DNA from: Magnetococcales bacterium
GTDB taxonomy: Bacteria; Pseudomonadota; Magnetococcia; Magnetococcales; Magnetaquicoccaceae
Length of the DNA stretch: 53,972 bases
Reading direction: 5' to 3'
Assembly: GCA_015234115.1 (NCBI GenBank)
Contig: JADFWP010000015.1
Span: 1 to 53,972, forward strand
Shown here: piece after piece, positions 18,741 through 26,386 of the stretch
Numbering within the stretch: the first letter of the stretch is position 1
Layout: each line of letters starts with the position of its first letter
The notes under the pieces: generated by a model
Database searches by the model: none
What the model was told of the DNA's origin: nothing
The model's input: the letters and a program-made list of their open reading frames with translations, nothing else
Translations under genes and position numbers: made by a program

Positions 18741-18770
18741 GTTTCAGACCGTTTCAGACCGTTTCAGACC
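18741..18770. repeat. 10-bp tandem repeat, three units
   Basis: Three exact copies of GTTTCAGACC lie between two glycosyltransferase genes; the third copy supplies the TGA stop of the upstream (minus-strand) gene. No known site type is recognised. Confidence 0.85.
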
Positions 18771-19849
18771 ACGCCGCAGGCGCGAAACAGGGCATGGTAT
18801 TGCGCGGCGACCCGCTCCCAGGCCAACCCCTGCACGGTTTCCAGCCCCCCCGCACGCACCCGGTCGAGCAGCGCCGGATCCTCCATCAGGCTGCGCACCT
18901 GTTCGGCCATGCGCTCCGTATCCCCCACATCGGCGAGAAAACCGTTCTGACCGTCCAGAATCCAATCCGCAGGCATCCCCATGCGGGTGGAAACCACGGG
19001 AACACCACAGGCCCAGCTCTCCATCAGCGCCTTTGGTCCCCCTTCGGAACGCGAGGTGATGGCATAAAGATCCAGCGCCTGATAATACCGGACAATCTGC
19101 AAATAATCGTCCAGAAAGTGGTGACGGTAGGGAATGGCCAGCCGTTCCAGCCCCCGCTTGACATACCCGCGGGCCGGACCGGTCAGCAGCACCATCAGGC
19201 CAGGATGCACCCCGCGAATCCGCTCCAGAAGCGCCAGGAAAAGATCCGGCCCCTTGACCGGTTTCGGTGCTTCGCCATCCCCCCAGCCCACGCCATCCTT
19301 CTGAAAGGAGCCGATGCAAAACGCCCCTTCGGGAATGTCCAACGCCCGGCGGATCTCGGCCCGCTCCCTGGGAGCGGCGGGACGGAACCGGCCCGGATCC
19401 ACACCCAGCGGGATCAATTCGATCCGGTCGCCAGCCACCCCGAGTTCCATGAGCACCCGACGGGAGAACTGGCACGAAACGATCACCTTGCGCACCCGGT
19501 CAAAAGCGGCGGGAAGTTGGGCGCACATCCGGTCGATGCTCTCATCTCCGGTATTCGGCTCGCCGTGAAACCAGGTCAGAAACAGGGTGTTGGAAGGATG
19601 CAACCGGTCGCGCGGCCCGAAAAAATAGGGATAGCGGTTGCCAAACAGAATCACCTGGTGACGCAGGGACCAGGGCGTGGTGATGATCGGCACCGGTTGC
19701 CCGAGCAGCGGTTCCAGCCCCTGGGCAATGTAGTGGGCATCCCACTTGAACGACCAGTTGCCCGAGTCGGTGACATAATGGACCCGCCGGAACAGTCGTC
19801 CCAGAATCTCGTGTCGAAGAGAATCGAGCAGCAGACGCGGATTCAGCAT
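18764..19849 (-). CDS. Glycosyltransferase, GT4-like
   Basis: The protein has 361 residues from ATG 19849, which overlaps the methyltransferase stop by seven bases and indicates coupled translation; the longer upstream frame is spurious. The C-terminal Rossmann half shows IELIPLGVDPGRF, FCIGSFQKDG and ITSRSEGGPKALMESWACGVPVV, the usual GT4 donor-binding EX7E motif. It probably adds a hexose or derivative to a surface glycan. It is cytoplasmic or membrane-peripheral. Exact linkage cannot be told. Confidence 0.87.
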   Translation of the reverse strand: MLNPRLLLDSLRHEILGRLFRRVHYVTDSGNWSFKWDAHYIAQGLEPLLGQPVPIITTPWSLRHQVILFGNRYPYFFGPRDRLHPSNTLFLTWFHGEPNTGDESIDRMCAQLPAAFDRVRKVIVSCQFSRRVLMELGVAGDRIELIPLGVDPGRFRPAAPRERAEIRRALDIPEGAFCIGSFQKDGVGWGDGEAPKPVKGPDLFLALLERIRGVHPGLMVLLTGPARGYVKRGLERLAIPYRHHFLDDYLQIVRYYQALDLYAITSRSEGGPKALMESWACGVPVVSTRMGMPADWILDGQNGFLADVGDTERMAEQVRSLMEDPALLDRVRAGGLETVQGLAWERVAAQYHALFRACGVV

Positions 19850-20658
19850 GCCGGTTCGCTCCGCTCCGGAAGATCCGGTCGCACCTCGGCCCAGATCTCG
19901 CCCCAGCGGATCTCCAGATGGGTGGGGGTCAACCCGGCCTCGTTCATCTCCGCCAGAAAGGATTCCTGGGTATATTCGGTTTCGTGGGTGGGATCGAGTC
20001 GCCACTCCACGCCAAGTTCCCGTTTCAACGGCACCCGCCACTCCCGGTCGAACAGGGGCACCCGGATCAACAGACGGGAAGGCGTCGCCTGCTGCACCAG
20101 ACGCCGCAAGAACGCAGGCCGATCCTGGAGATGTTCCAGCACATTCGAAAGGGTCACGACATCGAAGGCGCCCTGCCCGTCCGTCAGGGCCGTGGCATCG
20201 CCCACCTGATAGACCACGTTCGGATGGGCATGATCCCGTCTGGCGTCGGCGATTTTGGCAGCTTCCAGTTCCACACCCAGCACCTGGCATCCGCCCCGCG
20301 CGCCCATGTCGCAGGTGAGCGCGCCGTTGCCACACCCCACATCCAGCACCCGTTCTCCCGGAATCAGACGGGCGACAAAAAAATCGTGGTAGTTCATCAG
20401 GCGGTGCTTGACGTGCAATCCCTGGCCATGGCGCACGGCCTGACGCCCCTGCAAGGCATACAGGCGGCCATCCAACTGGAGAAGAAAGCGCAGCGCCTCT
20501 GCCCCGGAAGGCAGGGAATCCGCCCGCGCCGCAGCCAGACGACGCAGCACATCGACCAACTGGTCATTGTCCAGTCGTTTGCCGAGCCTGCCCATCCCGG
20601 CCACGATCCAGGGCGCTGGCAGCCAACCGAAGATCCTGTCCACCCATTCGCCGATCAT
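19843..20658 (-). CDS. SAM-dependent methyltransferase
   Basis: The protein has 271 residues from ATG 20658; the upstream open frame runs through a palindrome and is not coding. A class I Rossmann domain starts near residue 115 with VLDVGCGNGALTCDMG (motif I), then VVYQVGDAT and FDVVTLSNVLEHL (motifs II and IV). The first 100 residues are helical. It heads a glycan operon with two glycosyltransferases, so O- or C-methylation of a sugar is a reasonable guess. A promoter with TTGACA lies at 20814-20842, and palindrome copy B falls in the predicted leader. Confidence 0.82.
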   Translation of the reverse strand: MIGEWVDRIFGWLPAPWIVAGMGRLGKRLDNDQLVDVLRRLAAARADSLPSGAEALRFLLQLDGRLYALQGRQAVRHGQGLHVKHRLMNYHDFFVARLIPGERVLDVGCGNGALTCDMGARGGCQVLGVELEAAKIADARRDHAHPNVVYQVGDATALTDGQGAFDVVTLSNVLEHLQDRPAFLRRLVQQATPSRLLIRVPLFDREWRVPLKRELGVEWRLDPTHETEYTQESFLAEMNEAGLTPTHLEIRWGEIWAEVRPDLPERSEPAC

Positions 20659-20722
20659 GCCGCCCCCGATGAAACAAAAAAATTGACCCGTCAAACCGCG
20701 CCCATGCCAGGAATGCATACTT

Positions 20723-20780
20723 TTGAAAGAAAAGAAGGGGTCTGGGGGAGGAATCCCCCAGACCCCTTCTTTTCTTTCAA
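20723..20780. repeat. Palindrome copy B
   Basis: A perfect 27-bp stem (20723-20749 with 20754-20780, loop GGAA) has the core GGGGTCTGGGGGA. Relative to copy A the arms read GAAGGGG/CCCCTTC instead of GAGGGGG/CCCCCTC, a compensated change. It lies downstream of the minus-strand promoter and before the methyltransferase ATG, so it is not a simple gene-end terminator here. Confidence 0.9.
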
Positions 20781-20813
20781 TAATGTCGTCATGACTCGGG
20801 CCGCAGCAGCAAA

Positions 20814-20842
20814 ATGTTAAAATACAAACCACCCCCTGTCAA
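20814..20842 (-). promoter_or_regulatory. Sigma70-type promoter for the methyltransferase-GT4 operon
   Basis: On the minus strand, a perfect TTGACA (20842-20837), a 17-base spacer and TAACAT (20819-20814). The -10 box matches consensus at four of six positions. Confidence 0.45.
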
Positions 20843-20883
20843 CCACGACCTCTTGCCGCCCGGAGAGGCTGCCAGTTTGGAAC

Positions 20884-20912
20884 TTGACCCTGAAGAAGCG
20901 TGTCCATAGAAT
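20884..20912 (+). promoter_or_regulatory. Sigma70-type promoter for the GT2 operon
   Basis: TTGACC (20884-20889), 17 bases, TAGAAT (20907-20912). Transcription would begin near 20919, giving a leader of about 105 bases before the ATG at 21024. Confidence 0.55.
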
Positions 20913-21023
20913 GAATCAATGGGAACCGTCCAAACGCGCTCCCATGGCTGCCGCCGGAGGCCGCCACTCCCAACGGCATCACCACCTCGACCCCTTATCT
21001 CCCCTGATCCGGATCACGGAACC

Positions 21024-22076
21024 ATGCCCCAGCCCGGAGCCATCCCAGCCGAACCCCTCCCCGCCCCACCACTCGTGGCCACCGTGATCCCCTGCTATCG
21101 GGTGCGCAACCATATAGCCGGAGTGATCGAAAAAATCGGCCCCGAAGTGACCTGGATCTTTTGCGTGGATGACCACTGCCCGGAAGAGAGCGGACGCTAC
21201 ATCGCAACCACCATCACCGATCCCCGGGTGCGGGTGCTGTTTCATGCGCACAATCAGGGGGTGGGCGGAGCCACCATCACCGGGATCCGGGCCGCATTGG
21301 CCGAAAAATGCACCGTCATCGTCAAACTGGATGGCGATGGACAAATGAATCCCAAACTGATCCCGCTGCTGATCGAACCCATCCTGAAAGGCCGCGCCGA
21401 TTACACCAAAGGCAACCGTTTTTTCGATATCGAAGGCCTGCGCCAGATGCCCCCGGTCCGCATCTTCGGCAATGCCGTGCTCTCCTTCTTCGCCAAGGCC
21501 TCCACCGGATACTGGAACATCTTCGATCCGAACAACGGATTCGTCGCCATTCATGGCCATGTCGCCCAACTGCTGCCGCTGGACAGAATCAATCGCACCT
21601 TCTTCTTCGAAAGCGATATGCTCTTCCGGCTGAATACCATCGGCGCCGTGGTCCAGGAAATTCCCATGACCGCCCAATACGGCCATGAGAAAAGCAACCT
21701 GGTCATTTCGAAGATCATCGCCCCCTTTCTGATCAACCATCTGGGCAACCTGACAAAACGGATTTTCTATAATTATTTCCTGCGCGGTTTTTCCGTCGTC
21801 TCGATCGAACTGTTTTTCAGCATCATCCTGTTGTTCCTGGGGATCATTTATGGCTCGCTGGAGTGGTGGGAAAGCATTGTGACCGGTATTGCCCGTCCCA
21901 CAGGCTCGGTAGTATTGACCGCCATCCTGCTGCTGGTCGGTCTGCAACTCTTTCTTGGCTTTCTGCATTTCGACATATCGAACCTGCCGCGCACCCCTCT
22001 GCAATCGTTCGGATCTTCATTGTTACGCATCAAGACCTTAAACTCTGCTTCAGGACAAACCGATGAGAAAAATTGA
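21024..22076 (+). CDS. Family 2 glycosyltransferase, polyprenyl-phosphate sugar type
   Basis: The protein has 350 residues from ATG 21024; an open frame extends further up but across the promoter region. The GT-A domain shows ATVIPCYRVRNHI, FCVDDHCPE and VIVKLDGDGQMNP (the DxD-like metal site), followed by FDPNNGFVAI and two C-terminal membrane spans (about 260-290 and 300-325). This matches DPM1-like enzymes that load a sugar onto a polyprenyl phosphate. The next gene, a GT-C-like membrane protein overlapping by 14 bases, would use such a lipid-linked sugar. Confidence 0.85.
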   Translation: MPQPGAIPAEPLPAPPLVATVIPCYRVRNHIAGVIEKIGPEVTWIFCVDDHCPEESGRYIATTITDPRVRVLFHAHNQGVGGATITGIRAALAEKCTVIVKLDGDGQMNPKLIPLLIEPILKGRADYTKGNRFFDIEGLRQMPPVRIFGNAVLSFFAKASTGYWNIFDPNNGFVAIHGHVAQLLPLDRINRTFFFESDMLFRLNTIGAVVQEIPMTAQYGHEKSNLVISKIIAPFLINHLGNLTKRIFYNYFLRGFSVVSIELFFSIILLFLGIIYGSLEWWESIVTGIARPTGSVVLTAILLLVGLQLFLGFLHFDISNLPRTPLQSFGSSLLRIKTLNSASGQTDEKN

Positions 22077-24117
22077 GAAAATATTTTTAATAATCTCAGT
22101 TATCACGGTTGCTGGCCTGTTTGCCGCCATGGAAGCGCTGCCCTTTCTTGGCCGCTTTGGTCCCCTGGAAGCGGATGACAGCGCCATTCAAATCGCCAAG
22201 ACCGTACAAATGAAGGAGTGCCTGCTGCAAACCTGTCCCGCCTTGACCGCCCTGAATGACCAGTTCGAGCGGTTGCGCCATCAGGATGGCATCGACGGCG
22301 TGGCATTGTTTGATGCCTATGGCCGATTTGTTTTATCCTACTCCCCGCTCTTCTCCATGGCGCTGATCGGGCTGGAATCCGCCGGACTCACGATGGAAAC
22401 CGCCTATGAGGGCGTGCTGATCGCCGGAACCGTGCTGTTCTTTGCCGCCTGCGCCTATTGGTTGCTCCCGCTGATCGGCCCTCTGGCCACCGCCTTGACG
22501 ATGATTCTGCTGCTGGGTCTGGAATTTCCCGGCTACGGGGTCCACAAGTTCACCCCGAACAATCTGTCCCTGGCCATTGCCTTCTGGATCTGGGGACGTA
22601 CCATCCGCACCAGGGGGGCGTGCGGTCCCTCCCTGCTCCTGGCCATTGTGCTCGCCTGCGCCATGCACTCCATGGGCAAAATCTGGATGACCATTGCCTT
22701 GCTGCTCCATGGCAGTTATCTGATCACCCATTTCAATCAAAGAAATCTGCTCCATGGACTGGCCGGAGCCACTCTGCTGGGGATCTGGCTGCTGCTGCCC
22801 CACCTGTTTCCCCACCCCATGCTCGCCATCCCCGCCATCCAGGGACAAACCCTGGAGTTGACCGCCGTATGGCAATTCAATTTCCCGGTCCTGATCACCA
22901 CGCTCAAAAACTGGTTCCATTATTTCAGAGGATCCCCGATCGCCATCCTGTGGTTGATCCTGGGATTCTTCTTTCTGACCGTCCACAACAGAGGAAACCG
23001 CCGGGCCTATTGGATCCTGCTGGTTCTGTTCGCCGGAATGATCCTGACCTCCCTGCTGGTCTACTTCCCCTACAGCGAGGGCGGGGTGGTGTTCAGCCGC
23101 GTCTGGACCCCGTTCGGCATTCTGCTGACCGCCACGGTCGCGTGCGGCATGACCGCTCTGGTGGCCCGGCTGAAATCCATCACCGGCCTGCTCCGCACCC
23201 GTCAGACAACCGGAATCCGGCCATCGGATCTCCTGCTGATGCTGGCCCTCGGTCTGGTGCTCCTCCTCGCCACCATGGATCAACTGGCCAACCATCTCCA
23301 TGTCTTCGCCCGCGATTTCCATCAGCGGATCCGCCATTTCACCGACCGGCAACAACACTTCCTCGATCCGGACCAGCTCAAGGTGCTGAACCGGGAGGCC
23401 CGCACCTTTGGCCCGCCGCGGATCCTCTACGACGACGTGGAGAGCATGGCCTTTTACTTCAGCCAAGGAGCGTTGGAGCATGCGGCCTTCTTCCTCCCCC
23501 CGCTCGGCCAGGCCCCGGATGCCAGGCGCTGGGATGGCCTGGATCGCCAGACGACCCATTTCGTCCGCCTGAACCCCCACCTGCCCAACCATCGGGGATT
23601 TCTCATCGGACCGGATGACCGCTTTGGCGGCGCTTTGCAACTGGCCATCCAGTTCACGCAAACCCGCGTTGCTCCCCAACCTTTGTGCCTGCGCCTGGCC
23701 AATCTCGCCAGCCGACCGGCCACCCTCTCTTTGCAGCGGGAAGGTCAGGATCCGCAACCAACCGGCTCTTCCCAACAAACCACCCTGGCAGCACACGAGA
23801 AAAAATGGTGGTGCGTGCCAGAAACGACTGCCTGGGCCGGGGAGCAGCAACTTCGAATCCGCACCAATGCTCAAGATAAACTTTATCTCATCGGAGTCCG
23901 GATCGGGCAACCCACCGATCTGACCTGGCCCTGGGAACAACCCCTGACCATCCGGTATCCCCTGGACTCCCGCAAGGAGCAACCCCGGACCTTCCGGTTC
24001 ACCTCGGCTGCGCTGTGGCAGATGACCCCCCGTCGCGTTGCCATCGTTGCCGACGCCGGCCATACGCTCTTGTTGCGATTTCTCCGGGACGAGGAAGAAA
24101 ACGCCCCCGCCCCCTGA
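22063..24117 (+). CDS. Multi-pass membrane protein, GT-C glycosyltransferase-like
   Basis: The protein has 684 residues. It has an N-terminal span (about 5-25), then an outward loop with LEADDSAIQIAK, in the position where GT-C enzymes keep catalytic acidic residues. About ten more hydrophobic segments run to residue 410, followed by a soluble C-terminal region of about 270 residues (410-684). It lacks a recognisable named family signature to me; the GT-C assignment is based on topology, the acidic first loop and the overlapping GT2 gene. If correct, it transfers a sugar from a polyprenyl carrier to an acceptor outside the inner membrane. Confidence 0.6.
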   Translation: MRKIEKIFLIISVITVAGLFAAMEALPFLGRFGPLEADDSAIQIAKTVQMKECLLQTCPALTALNDQFERLRHQDGIDGVALFDAYGRFVLSYSPLFSMALIGLESAGLTMETAYEGVLIAGTVLFFAACAYWLLPLIGPLATALTMILLLGLEFPGYGVHKFTPNNLSLAIAFWIWGRTIRTRGACGPSLLLAIVLACAMHSMGKIWMTIALLLHGSYLITHFNQRNLLHGLAGATLLGIWLLLPHLFPHPMLAIPAIQGQTLELTAVWQFNFPVLITTLKNWFHYFRGSPIAILWLILGFFFLTVHNRGNRRAYWILLVLFAGMILTSLLVYFPYSEGGVVFSRVWTPFGILLTATVACGMTALVARLKSITGLLRTRQTTGIRPSDLLLMLALGLVLLLATMDQLANHLHVFARDFHQRIRHFTDRQQHFLDPDQLKVLNREARTFGPPRILYDDVESMAFYFSQGALEHAAFFLPPLGQAPDARRWDGLDRQTTHFVRLNPHLPNHRGFLIGPDDRFGGALQLAIQFTQTRVAPQPLCLRLANLASRPATLSLQREGQDPQPTGSSQQTTLAAHEKKWWCVPETTAWAGEQQLRIRTNAQDKLYLIGVRIGQPTDLTWPWEQPLTIRYPLDSRKEQPRTFRFTSAALWQMTPRRVAIVADAGHTLLLRFLRDEEENAPAP

Positions 24118-24166
24118 AAGAGGGATTCCCGGGCCACCAATGCGCCTGACTGGAAGGAGCCACACC

Positions 24167-24991
24167 ATGGGAACGACCATTCGCACGGTCGAACAGCACC
24201 GTCTCACCTGGTTTCACGCCCACGCGCCCGCATCCTACTGGGAAGATCTCTGGGATCAACACCTCAACCCCGAGACCTACCGGAACGCCGAACAGGGGGA
24301 TCTGGGCGAATTCGAAGAGGTCTTCACCCGCTTTCTGCCCCGCAGCGGACCGATTCTGGAAGCGGGCTGCGGCGTGGGCACCTTTGTGCTGGCCCTGCGT
24401 CAACGTCACTACGAGGCCGAAGGGGTGGACAACGCGGTCCGCACCATCGAACAGGCATTGCGGTTGCGTCCCGATCTCCCCTTGCGCGTCGGCGACGTGG
24501 GCAACCTCGCCGTACCCGATGACCATTACGCCGGATACTTTTCCAACGGGGTGGTGGAACACTTCCGGGCCGGGCCGGAAAAGATCCTTCTGGAAGCGTG
24601 GCGGGTATTGCGACCGGGCGGGGTGGCCATCATCACCGTCCCCTATTTCAATCCACTGCGTCGGCTGAAGGCCAGACTGGGCCGGTTCCGCAACGATCCG
24701 ACCGGACTGGAATTCTATCAATACGCCTTTGGCGCACCGGAGTTCCTGACCATCCTGGCCGGAGTCGGCTTCACCATTCTCCAGACCGACCATTTCGGCC
24801 TCCAGAAAGGATTGCGCGATGAATGGCCGTTCCTGGGGCGCATCCAGCATCTGCCCTGGATCGGACCCGCGCTTGGCTGGCGCATCCAGTCCTGTTTGCG
24901 CCGCTGTCAGAAGCCCCTGAGCCGATGCTGCGCCCACATGTTGCGGGTGGTGGTGCGCAAACCCGAGGCCGGATCCAGGCCATCCCGATGA
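24167..24991 (+). CDS. SAM-dependent methyltransferase
   Basis: The protein has 274 residues; ATG 24167 follows GGAAGGAG by seven bases. Motif I is ILEAGCGVGTFVLAL, then GVDNA, LRVGDVGNL and FSNGVVEHF, and the post-motif region RVLRPGGVAIITVPY is typical of UbiE/type-11 methyltransferases. The C-terminal part is basic and Cys-rich (RRCQKPLSRCCAHML), which is unusual. The stop overlaps the next start by four bases (ATGA). A sugar or lipid-linked intermediate is the likely substrate. Confidence 0.85.
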   Translation: MGTTIRTVEQHRLTWFHAHAPASYWEDLWDQHLNPETYRNAEQGDLGEFEEVFTRFLPRSGPILEAGCGVGTFVLALRQRHYEAEGVDNAVRTIEQALRLRPDLPLRVGDVGNLAVPDDHYAGYFSNGVVEHFRAGPEKILLEAWRVLRPGGVAIITVPYFNPLRRLKARLGRFRNDPTGLEFYQYAFGAPEFLTILAGVGFTILQTDHFGLQKGLRDEWPFLGRIQHLPWIGPALGWRIQSCLRRCQKPLSRCCAHMLRVVVRKPEAGSRPSR

Positions 24992-26163
24992 TCCATCTGC
25001 TCTATTCCGCCGATTACGAACTCTATCTCGGCAGCCTCGCCCAGCCCGAAGCGGCGGTGCTGCTCGCCCCGACCGCACAACTGCTCGCCACCTGCGAAAA
25101 AATCGGCATTCCCCTGACCCTGTTTGCCGATGTCGCCTGTTTGTGGCGCTACCGGGAGTTGAATCGCCATCCCTTTCCCGACCAGGCCGAAGCGCAACTC
25201 GTGGCCGCGATCCGCCAGGGACACGATGTCCAGACCCATCTCCATCCCCACTGGATCACCACCCGGTTCGATGGCGCACGCTTTCATTTCGATCCCAAGG
25301 ATTACCGGATCGGGACGATCTCGCCGGATCCGGAGGCGTGTGGTCGCCTGGCGCGCATCTGGCTGCAACGGGCCACGGACCACCTGACCACCCTGCTGAC
25401 GCCGCACGCCCCGGATTACCGGTGTCTGGCCTTCCGGGCCGGAGGATACGGCCTGCAACCCCACGAAGGAGTGCTGCTTCAGGCGTTGTACGCAACCGGC
25501 TATCGCATCGATTCGAGCATCGTCCCCGGCGCCCGGTTCGCAACCCCGGTCCAGGAGGTCGATTTTACCGCCGTGCCCGCCCTGGGCAACTACTGGCTGG
25601 CACCCGCCACCGGACTGGCCACCCCGGCCCCCCAGGGCACGGGACTGTTCGAGATTCCCATTGCCGCCTGCCGCTTTTCCGCGCAGGAGCGCCGCGCCGT
25701 GCGCGTCCCGGAGGCGCTGCGTCAGGCCCTGGCGCTGCTGACCAACCGTCCGACCCCACCCGTGCGCGGGCTGCCCTGCACCCTGCCCGCCACCCCCGAC
25801 GACACCACCGACACCCTGGCCGCAAGCCGTCTGAAACGGGCCTACTGGCGCGCCAGGGCCATTCTGGCCAATGACTTCCAAAGGCTGGAACTCGGCACCG
25901 ACCTGCGCGCCCTGCTGGCCTGCTTTGATCGCTATGTCCGGACCCGTCAATCCACCCAACCGGAGGAGCCGCTTTTCCTGTCCATGAACATCCATCCGAA
26001 GGGGATCCATCCCGCCCATCTCGACACCCTGACCCGCTTCCACCAGACCCTGTTGCAACGCCATCCGGGAAAGATCCGCGCCATCACCTTTCAGCAGGCG
26101 TGGCAGTTGCTAAACCGCGACCCTGTTGGGATGTGTGGTCAAACCGCACCCGCTTCGAGATGA
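24988..26163 (+). CDS. Polysaccharide deacetylase-like protein
   Basis: The protein has 391 residues. The ATG at 24988 is coupled to the previous stop. Motifs are LFADVACLWRY, VQTHLHPHW (histidines in the place of NodB metal ligands) and LAFRAGGYGLQ followed by DSSIVPGA, resembling the WalW/NodB-like deacetylase group found in glycan loci. C-terminal MNIHPKGIHP also fits that group. It probably removes acyl groups from a glycan. No signal peptide is evident, so cytoplasmic action is possible. It is the last gene of the plus-strand glycan operon; a GC-rich dispersed repeat follows 54 bases later. Confidence 0.65.
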   Translation: MIHLLYSADYELYLGSLAQPEAAVLLAPTAQLLATCEKIGIPLTLFADVACLWRYRELNRHPFPDQAEAQLVAAIRQGHDVQTHLHPHWITTRFDGARFHFDPKDYRIGTISPDPEACGRLARIWLQRATDHLTTLLTPHAPDYRCLAFRAGGYGLQPHEGVLLQALYATGYRIDSSIVPGARFATPVQEVDFTAVPALGNYWLAPATGLATPAPQGTGLFEIPIAACRFSAQERRAVRVPEALRQALALLTNRPTPPVRGLPCTLPATPDDTTDTLAASRLKRAYWRARAILANDFQRLELGTDLRALLACFDRYVRTRQSTQPEEPLFLSMNIHPKGIHPAHLDTLTRFHQTLLQRHPGKIRAITFQQAWQLLNRDPVGMCGQTAPASR

Positions 26164-26217
26164 TGTGTTTTGGCCCAAAGGCGCTGGTTTGGCCTAACCG
26201 TTTTGACCTGAACTTAG

Positions 26218-26343
26218 CTCAAAGGCGTCGCCTGCGGCGACCGGGAGGCGCGCCTGCGGCAAAGCGCGCCAAAGGCCAAAGTCCCAAGGGCTTCGCCCCT
26301 GGACCCCACCAGGGGCCCCTGGCCCCTGGACCCCATTGACAAA
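26218..26343 (+). repeat. GC-rich dispersed repeat, copy 2 (full form)
   Basis: This copy starts CTCAAAGGCGTCGCCTGCGG and ends CCCCTGGACCCCATTGAC. Its reverse complement is nearly identical over about 115 bases to 36232-36348. It contains self-complementary parts (GGCGCGC...GCGCGCC and GGGGCC...GGCCCC). It lies between the deacetylase-like gene and the convergent PilZ gene. Confidence 0.85.
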
Positions 26344-26386
26344 CAACATATCTCGAAATGGTCGCAGTTCAGAAACCACACACCCA

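Larger units (their letters stand above)
20659..21023. other. Divergent intergenic region, 365 bases
   Basis: The region separates the methyltransferase and GT2 genes. It holds palindrome copy B (20723-20780) and two back-to-back sigma70-like promoters (20814-20842 minus, 20884-20912 plus). No other gene is seen. Confidence 0.7.

Noticed and set aside
18741-18770. 10-bp triple repeat as an attachment site or operator
   Set aside because: No integrase, no matching copy elsewhere in the window, no dyad symmetry. Probably simple slippage.
20723-20832. Small peptides reading KEGVWGIPPPDPFF and alike at the palindromes
   Set aside because: They are translations of the palindrome itself, occur on both strands and have no ribosome sites.
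22333-24207. Minus-strand frame of 624 codons opposite the GT-C-like gene, and similar frames at 3750-5324 and 12875-14002
   Set aside because: Composition is low in variety (Gly/Gln/Arg-rich), no motifs, fully antisense to supported genes with good starts.
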